Made by a program: the position numbers and the translations under genes. From positions 7,962,504-8,026,503 of the forward strand of contig OZ036008.1 of NCBI GenBank assembly GCA_964035015.1: a DNA stretch of 64,000 bases, in the 5' to 3' direction. This document shows, piece by piece, positions 27,601-34,100 of the stretch (position 1 is its first letter; each line of letters begins with the position of its first letter). This DNA is from Corallium rubrum. Its lineage: Eukaryota > Cnidaria > Anthozoa > Scleralcyonacea > Coralliidae. Under the pieces are notes generated by a model. The model did no database searches. It saw only the letters and a program-made list of their open reading frames with translations, and was not told the origin of the DNA.

Positions 27601-30600
27601 TCAGAAGGTGTCATAATATAACTTCTTTGAATGTAGCGAAAACTTTTCTGAACGTAGCGTATAACTTCTTAAGGCCAAGCCAAACGCTTTCAACATTTCA
27701 TTCAACATCGTTCAACATTGTTGAACGCGTGTTGAACGAAAATTTGAACATGTTCAACTTTCGTTCAACATCATTCAACACCATTCAACAACGTTCAACA
27801 TCCTTCAACAGGGGTGGCCAAACGCGTTCAACATGTTGAATCACGGTTGAATTCAACAATGTTGAACGATGTTGAATGAAATGTTGAAAGCGTTTGGCCA
27901 GGCCTTTAGAACGGTAACGCAACTTTTCGGATGGCAGTGACTTCTTAGAACGAAACATAATTTTTTCAGAACGTATATAGCGAACCTTCTTGGAACGTAT
28001 AGCGTAACTTACAGAACGCATAACGTAACTTACAGAACGTATAGCGTAACTTACAGAACGTATAGCGTAACTTACAGAACGTATAACGTAACTTACAGAA
28101 CGTATAACGTAACTTACAGAACATATAACGTAACTTCCAGAACGTATAACGTAACTTACAGAACGTATAACGTAATTTACAGAACGTATAACGTAACTTT
28201 CAGAACGTATAACGTAACTTTTCTGAACGTATAACGTAACTTACAGAACGTATAACGTAACTTACAAAACGTATAGCGTAACTTTTCTGAACGTATAACG
28301 TAACTTACAGAACGTATAACGTAACTTACAGAACATATAACGTAACTTCCAGAACGTATAACGTAACTTACAGAACGTATAACGTAACTTACAGAACGTA
28401 TAACGTAACTTACAGAACGTATAACGTAACTTACAAAACGTATAGCGTAACTTACAGAACGTATAACGTAATTTACAGAACGTATAACGTAACTTACAGA
28501 ACGTATAACGTAACTTACAGAACGTATAACGTAACTTACAGAACGTATAACGTAACTTACAGAACGTATAACGTAACTTCCAGAACGTATAACGTAACTT
28601 CCAGAACGTATAACGTAACTTCCAGAACGTATAACGTAACTTCCAGAACGTATAACGTAACTTCCAGAACGTATAACGTAACTTACAGAACGTATAACGT
28701 AACTTACAGAACGTATAACGTAACTTACAGAACGTATAACGTAACTTACAGAACGTATAACGTAACTTACAGAACGTATAACGTAATTTACAGAACGTAT
28801 AACGTAACTTACAGAACGTATAACGTAACTTACAGAACGTATAACGTAACTTTTCTGAACGTATAACGTAACTTCCAGAACGTATAACGTAACTTACAGA
28901 ACGTATAACGTAACTTCCAGAACGTATAACGTAACTTACAGAACGTATAACGTAACTTTTCTGAACGTATAACGTAACTTCCAGAACGTATAACGTAACT
29001 TCCAGAACGTATAACGTAACTTCCAGAACGTATAACGTAACTTCCAGAACGTATAACGTAACTTCCAGAACGTATAACGTAACTTCCAGAACGTATAACG
29101 TAACTTACAGAACGTATAACGTAATTTACAGAACGTATAACGTAACTTACAGAACGTATAACGTAACTTCCAGAACGTATAACGTAACTTCCAGAACGTA
29201 TAACGTAACTTACAGAACGTATAACGTAACTTACAGAACGTATAACGTAACTTTTCTGAACGTATAACGTAACTTACAGAATGTATAACGTAACTTCCAG
29301 AACGTATAACGTAACTTCCAGAACGTATAACGTAACTTACAGAACGTATAACGTAATTTACAGAACGTATAACGTAATTTACAGAACGTATAACGTAACT
29401 TATAGAACGTATAACGTAACTTACAGAACGTATAACGTAACTTATAGAACGTATAACGTAACTTACAGAACGTATAGCGTAACTTACAGAACGTATAACG
29501 TAACTTACAGAACGTATAACGTAACTTACAGAACGTATAACGTAACTTACAGAACGTATAACGTAACTTACAGAACGTGTAACGTAACTTACAGAACGTA
29601 TAACGTAACTTACAGAACGTATAACGTAACTTACAGAACGTATAACGTAACTTACAGAACGTATAACGTAACTTACAGAACGTATAACGTAACTTACAGA
29701 ACGTATAACGTAATTTACAGAACGTATAACGTAACTTACAGAACGTATAACGTAACTTACAGAACGTATAACGTAACTTACAGAACGTATAACGTAACTT
29801 ACAGAACGTATAACGTAACTTACAGAACGTATAACGTAACTTACAGAACGTATAACGTAACTTACAGAACGTATAACGTAACTTACAGAACGTATAGCGT
29901 AACTTACAGAACGTATAACGTAACTTACAGAACGTATAACGTAACTTACAGAACGTATAGCGTAACTTACAGAACGTATAACGTAACTTACAGAACGTAT
30001 AACGTAACTTACAGAAAGTATAATAACGTAACTACAGAACGTATAACGTAACTTACAGAACGTATAGCGTAACTTACAGAACGTATAACGTAACTTACAG
30101 AACGTATAACGTAACTTTTCTGAACGTATAACGTAACTTACAGAACGTATAACGTAACTTACAGAACGTATAACGTAACTTACAGAACGTATAACGTAAC
30201 TTACAGAACGTATAGCGTAACTTTTCTGAACGTAGTGTAACTTATAAGAACGTAGCAAACAGTAACTATTCTGAACGAAACGTAACTTTTCAGAATGTAG
30301 CACAACTTCTCAGAACGTAAAGTAAAAGCAAAAAAGAAGCGTCACATGTCAAATGTAGCGTAATTTTTCAGAACATTATGTAATGTTTTTCAAGGTAGCA
30401 TATCGTCTCACAACATACAGGCAACATAGATCACACAAAGAAAATAAAAGTCCGTAAAATTATAGTCAGTTTCAGCTTGCTTTTGAAATTCGTTTCTCAA
30501 CATTCGTTGGAAGGCTGGGAACTTGGTACGGAAGTTCGCGAAGTTCGTTGTGAAGTTCGAATTTAATAAGCTTTGAATTGAATTCCTCGGGTAAAATCAC

Positions 30601-31060
30601 GGAGAAGAAGATTATTTGTTGTATAGAATATAACAATAGATACTTGGCTAAGCAGAAACAAATTTCCGACTTAAATTTGTATCTACGCCGTCGCAACGTA
30701 GTTCGGAACATTGCTACGTATCGGATTTCAAAAGCAAGCTGAAACGGACTATAATGAAAAGATCATCTCAGAGAAGAGTAGTAGTTAAAAGGCAATATTT
30801 AATTGATTATAGAGAAGTAACTTTGCATGCAGAAAACAAAAAGCAAAGCTGTTCTGAAGTGCTAATTCAGACCATGAAGGGGAGAGCCCCAGGTTACCAA
30901 GGAGTTAATAAAATTATATGAAAAGCAAGATCAAGTTGTCATATCTCACATTTAGATTGAATTCCACATTTTTCCACTGAGTGTATCTTATAAATCGGTC
31001 ACTAAAAATTAAATACATACTGATCAAATTATGCATTAAGATCAGTTAAACAATATACTG

Positions 31061-31140
<80 letters not shown>

Positions 31141-34100
31141 AAAAATAAATGAAAATTACCTTTTTAAAAATTTCTTAAAAATGGAGCCACAGAGACTGTT
31201 TCTTATTTCTATAGTGTAAGGCTACAAAAATAAAGATTAATTTTAATACAAATATTAGGCTTTGCCCAGAGTAAAACAGACATTCCTCGGAGACTCAAGG
31301 TGCTCATTTTCAGGTGCCTACTAAATCTGAGCAGGTGTCATACACAGTAACTACAGCGCTGCCACAGGCCATTTTATTGCATCACAGACTTAAAGTACTT
31401 TTATCTTTCATTGCTTATTTAGTACCTGCTGTACATCAAGTACACTTACCAAATTCATTAATAATTCACAAGGAAAATGGGTCATTCCAGAAAAGATCCA
31501 TACCTCCCCCACGGAGGAAATTTGTGCCATCTGGGGAGGGGAGGGGGTAAATCTACTTCTGATAATAGTAAAATGTACTAGGACGTCTGAAGGGGGGAGG
31601 GGGTGAACTTCACATTTCTCCGTGGGGGAGGTGTGGATGTTTTCTGGAATGACCCAATTCAAAAGAAATGTATGTTTAATCAGGTGTTTGTAAATAAGTG
31701 ATTAATAAGTTATTTAAGACACTAGCAGCTCAGAGTCAGTTTTTTCTGAGTTAGAATGATTTTATCTAACGTTTCTTACAACTCTTAAACAAAGTATTCA
31801 TCATGTACACTTAGAATTTGATAAATAAGTTAAAATATTCGCATCTGATCTATGGGCATCCACAATGACCTTGATGGCTCACCATTGTAAATGCCATCTG
31901 AACTTCTTTTATGTGAAAGTTTGCTTATTGCTAAACTTAAACCTTCCTTAAATGCTAACATAGGTTCTGTGCCACTCATCTTGTTTTGATTTTGTCTGTC
32001 ACCAACCATTTAATCCTTCCTCTTTTCTCACCTTTATTATTTCTTAAATAAGCTTATTTTATTCTCGGTTTTTATTGGTTAAGACCTTTTGTATGTAAAT
32101 TCAAATATCTAGTTTTACTGTGATTGTACTTTAGTCTCTGACGATGTTGTACATAATACAACAAAACGTTAGATCTCAATAAATATTTTTAAAAATGCCA
32201 CTGCTTCGTGTTTTATGCTGGGCTCTTATATTCATCAATAGATTACGCTTTCCACCTGGTCAATCTATAGCCAATGTTGTAATTATGCCCATAAAGATCA
32301 GCTGCTCAGATATTTTAACTGCTACGTAAATTGCAAACTCTTTTGTAAAAAATGCCAAATTAGATTACAGTGAGTATCTATTAAATGCACATACATATTT
32401 TGACGTGCTCACTATGCGCACACACTCAATCGAGCACATCCCCAGGCAAGGCCTGAAATATAACTCAAGTCAAAGAATTATTATCAGAAATTTACAAAAT
32501 GTTTAAACTAACCTCAAACAGATTTGCTGGTGCTTTTCCTTTAGATAATAAGTTTTTAACATGTTCCAATGACTTCATACTAAAATTCTGTTTTAAACAA
32601 AAGAATAAAAATTGTGGTTTTAGTTTTTGTTTTATAATCTCTATGCCTCAAGCTGAGTCAATTTGTTCTAGAGATCTAACTGTTTTGGCCAAAAGCATGG
32701 TATACTGTAAGTTACAGATGGTGATGGTCCTAATAGAACTTGGGGTATAAGGCTTCACAATGACACTATCAACTTACATGAGAGCAAGAAAGCAATTCTT
32801 TCATAATGAAATCATCAAAAATTTCCTTAGCTTTAGTTAGCCTTTCTTCTACTGTCTGAAGCTTCATGTATTCCTTTATCTAAATGGCATAAAAATGAAC
32901 CAATTAAGCATAATAGCCCAGGACCAGTGATTTTATTAATAGGCGGTATTGAGTTGTGATTAATACACTATTGGGAATTCAATAAGTGTTCACTTCATGT
33001 ATTTGTTAGTTATTATATGCATACCGTATCTTCTGGGCAATAACCAGCACCTGTGTATAACCCGCACAGAAACAAAAATGTCACTTTTGGAAAAATAAAT
33101 TAGCGTACTACCCGCACCATGGGATAACACGCAGCTGCTTAAGACTTGTTTTCTTCTTTGTTCCGCATTCCTTCAGTTATATTCAGCCATTTTGAATAAA
33201 ACGGTATATATCAGTAGCGTATCACAGGTGCAGGCTACGGGGCCGAAGGCAAACCCAAGCGAGTTCCAAAAATGAAATAACTGAATATACCGCATTATTC
33301 GAAATGGCTGAATATAAATGAAGGAACGTTGAACAAAGAAGAAGAAATACACAAAATTTTAAAAAAGTACAGTAACAGTAGTTGAAAGATGAATGTAGAA
33401 TCCTTGGTCTCAACTAAAAAACTTAGTAAGTAACATAACAACCCAATGAAAGCTATTACAGTCCGATGACAACCAGTTAAAAAAGATCCACAATTTCATA
33501 GCTATCATATCTCAACCTAATACAACAGACCAGACAAGAATACTAATCTAACATGTAGTGACTTACTAGGCCATGTTAATTACAACTTGAATATTTAATT
33601 ATTTATACTCATACTCCTTAAATATACAGGCCAGGGAGGGTGGGTGATCAAGCTATAGTGAAAGCAACAACAAAATCTGACTTGCCTGACTTACCAGTGC
33701 CTTTTACATCCCCCCCTCCTCCCTCCTGGGACTCCAGTGGCATGTGAGAAAACATTTTCCACTTCTTTTGTGCCTCAGTCACAGTCAGCAGAAAACAACA
33801 CTTTTGTCGTTACTAGAAATCTTGGCAGTTTTATATCACCTCTTTGCTCTATCACCTCTTTGCTCTATCACCTCTTTGCTCTATCACCTCTTTGCTCTAT
33901 CACCTCTTTGCTCTATCACCTCTTTGCTCTATCACCTCTTTGCTCTATCACCTCTTTGCTCTATCACCTCTTTGCTCTATCACCTCTTTGCTCTATCATC
34001 TCTTTGCTCTATCACTTCTTTGCTCTATCATATTAAAACTTGCCGTAAACTACAATATCAAAACCCCCAATATCCTCCCTCCTGAGGACCTTAACTTCTA

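Noticed and set aside
22070-30230. CRISPR-like arrays
   Set aside because: Units are contiguous 20-21-bp minisatellites without unique spacers, in animal introns.
28936-30303. A 455-codon minus-strand frame and a 256-codon plus-strand frame (28.9-30.3 kb)
   Set aside because: Both are translations of a 21-bp tandem repeat whose length is divisible by three; peptide repeats of seven residues on both strands show no independent coding signal.
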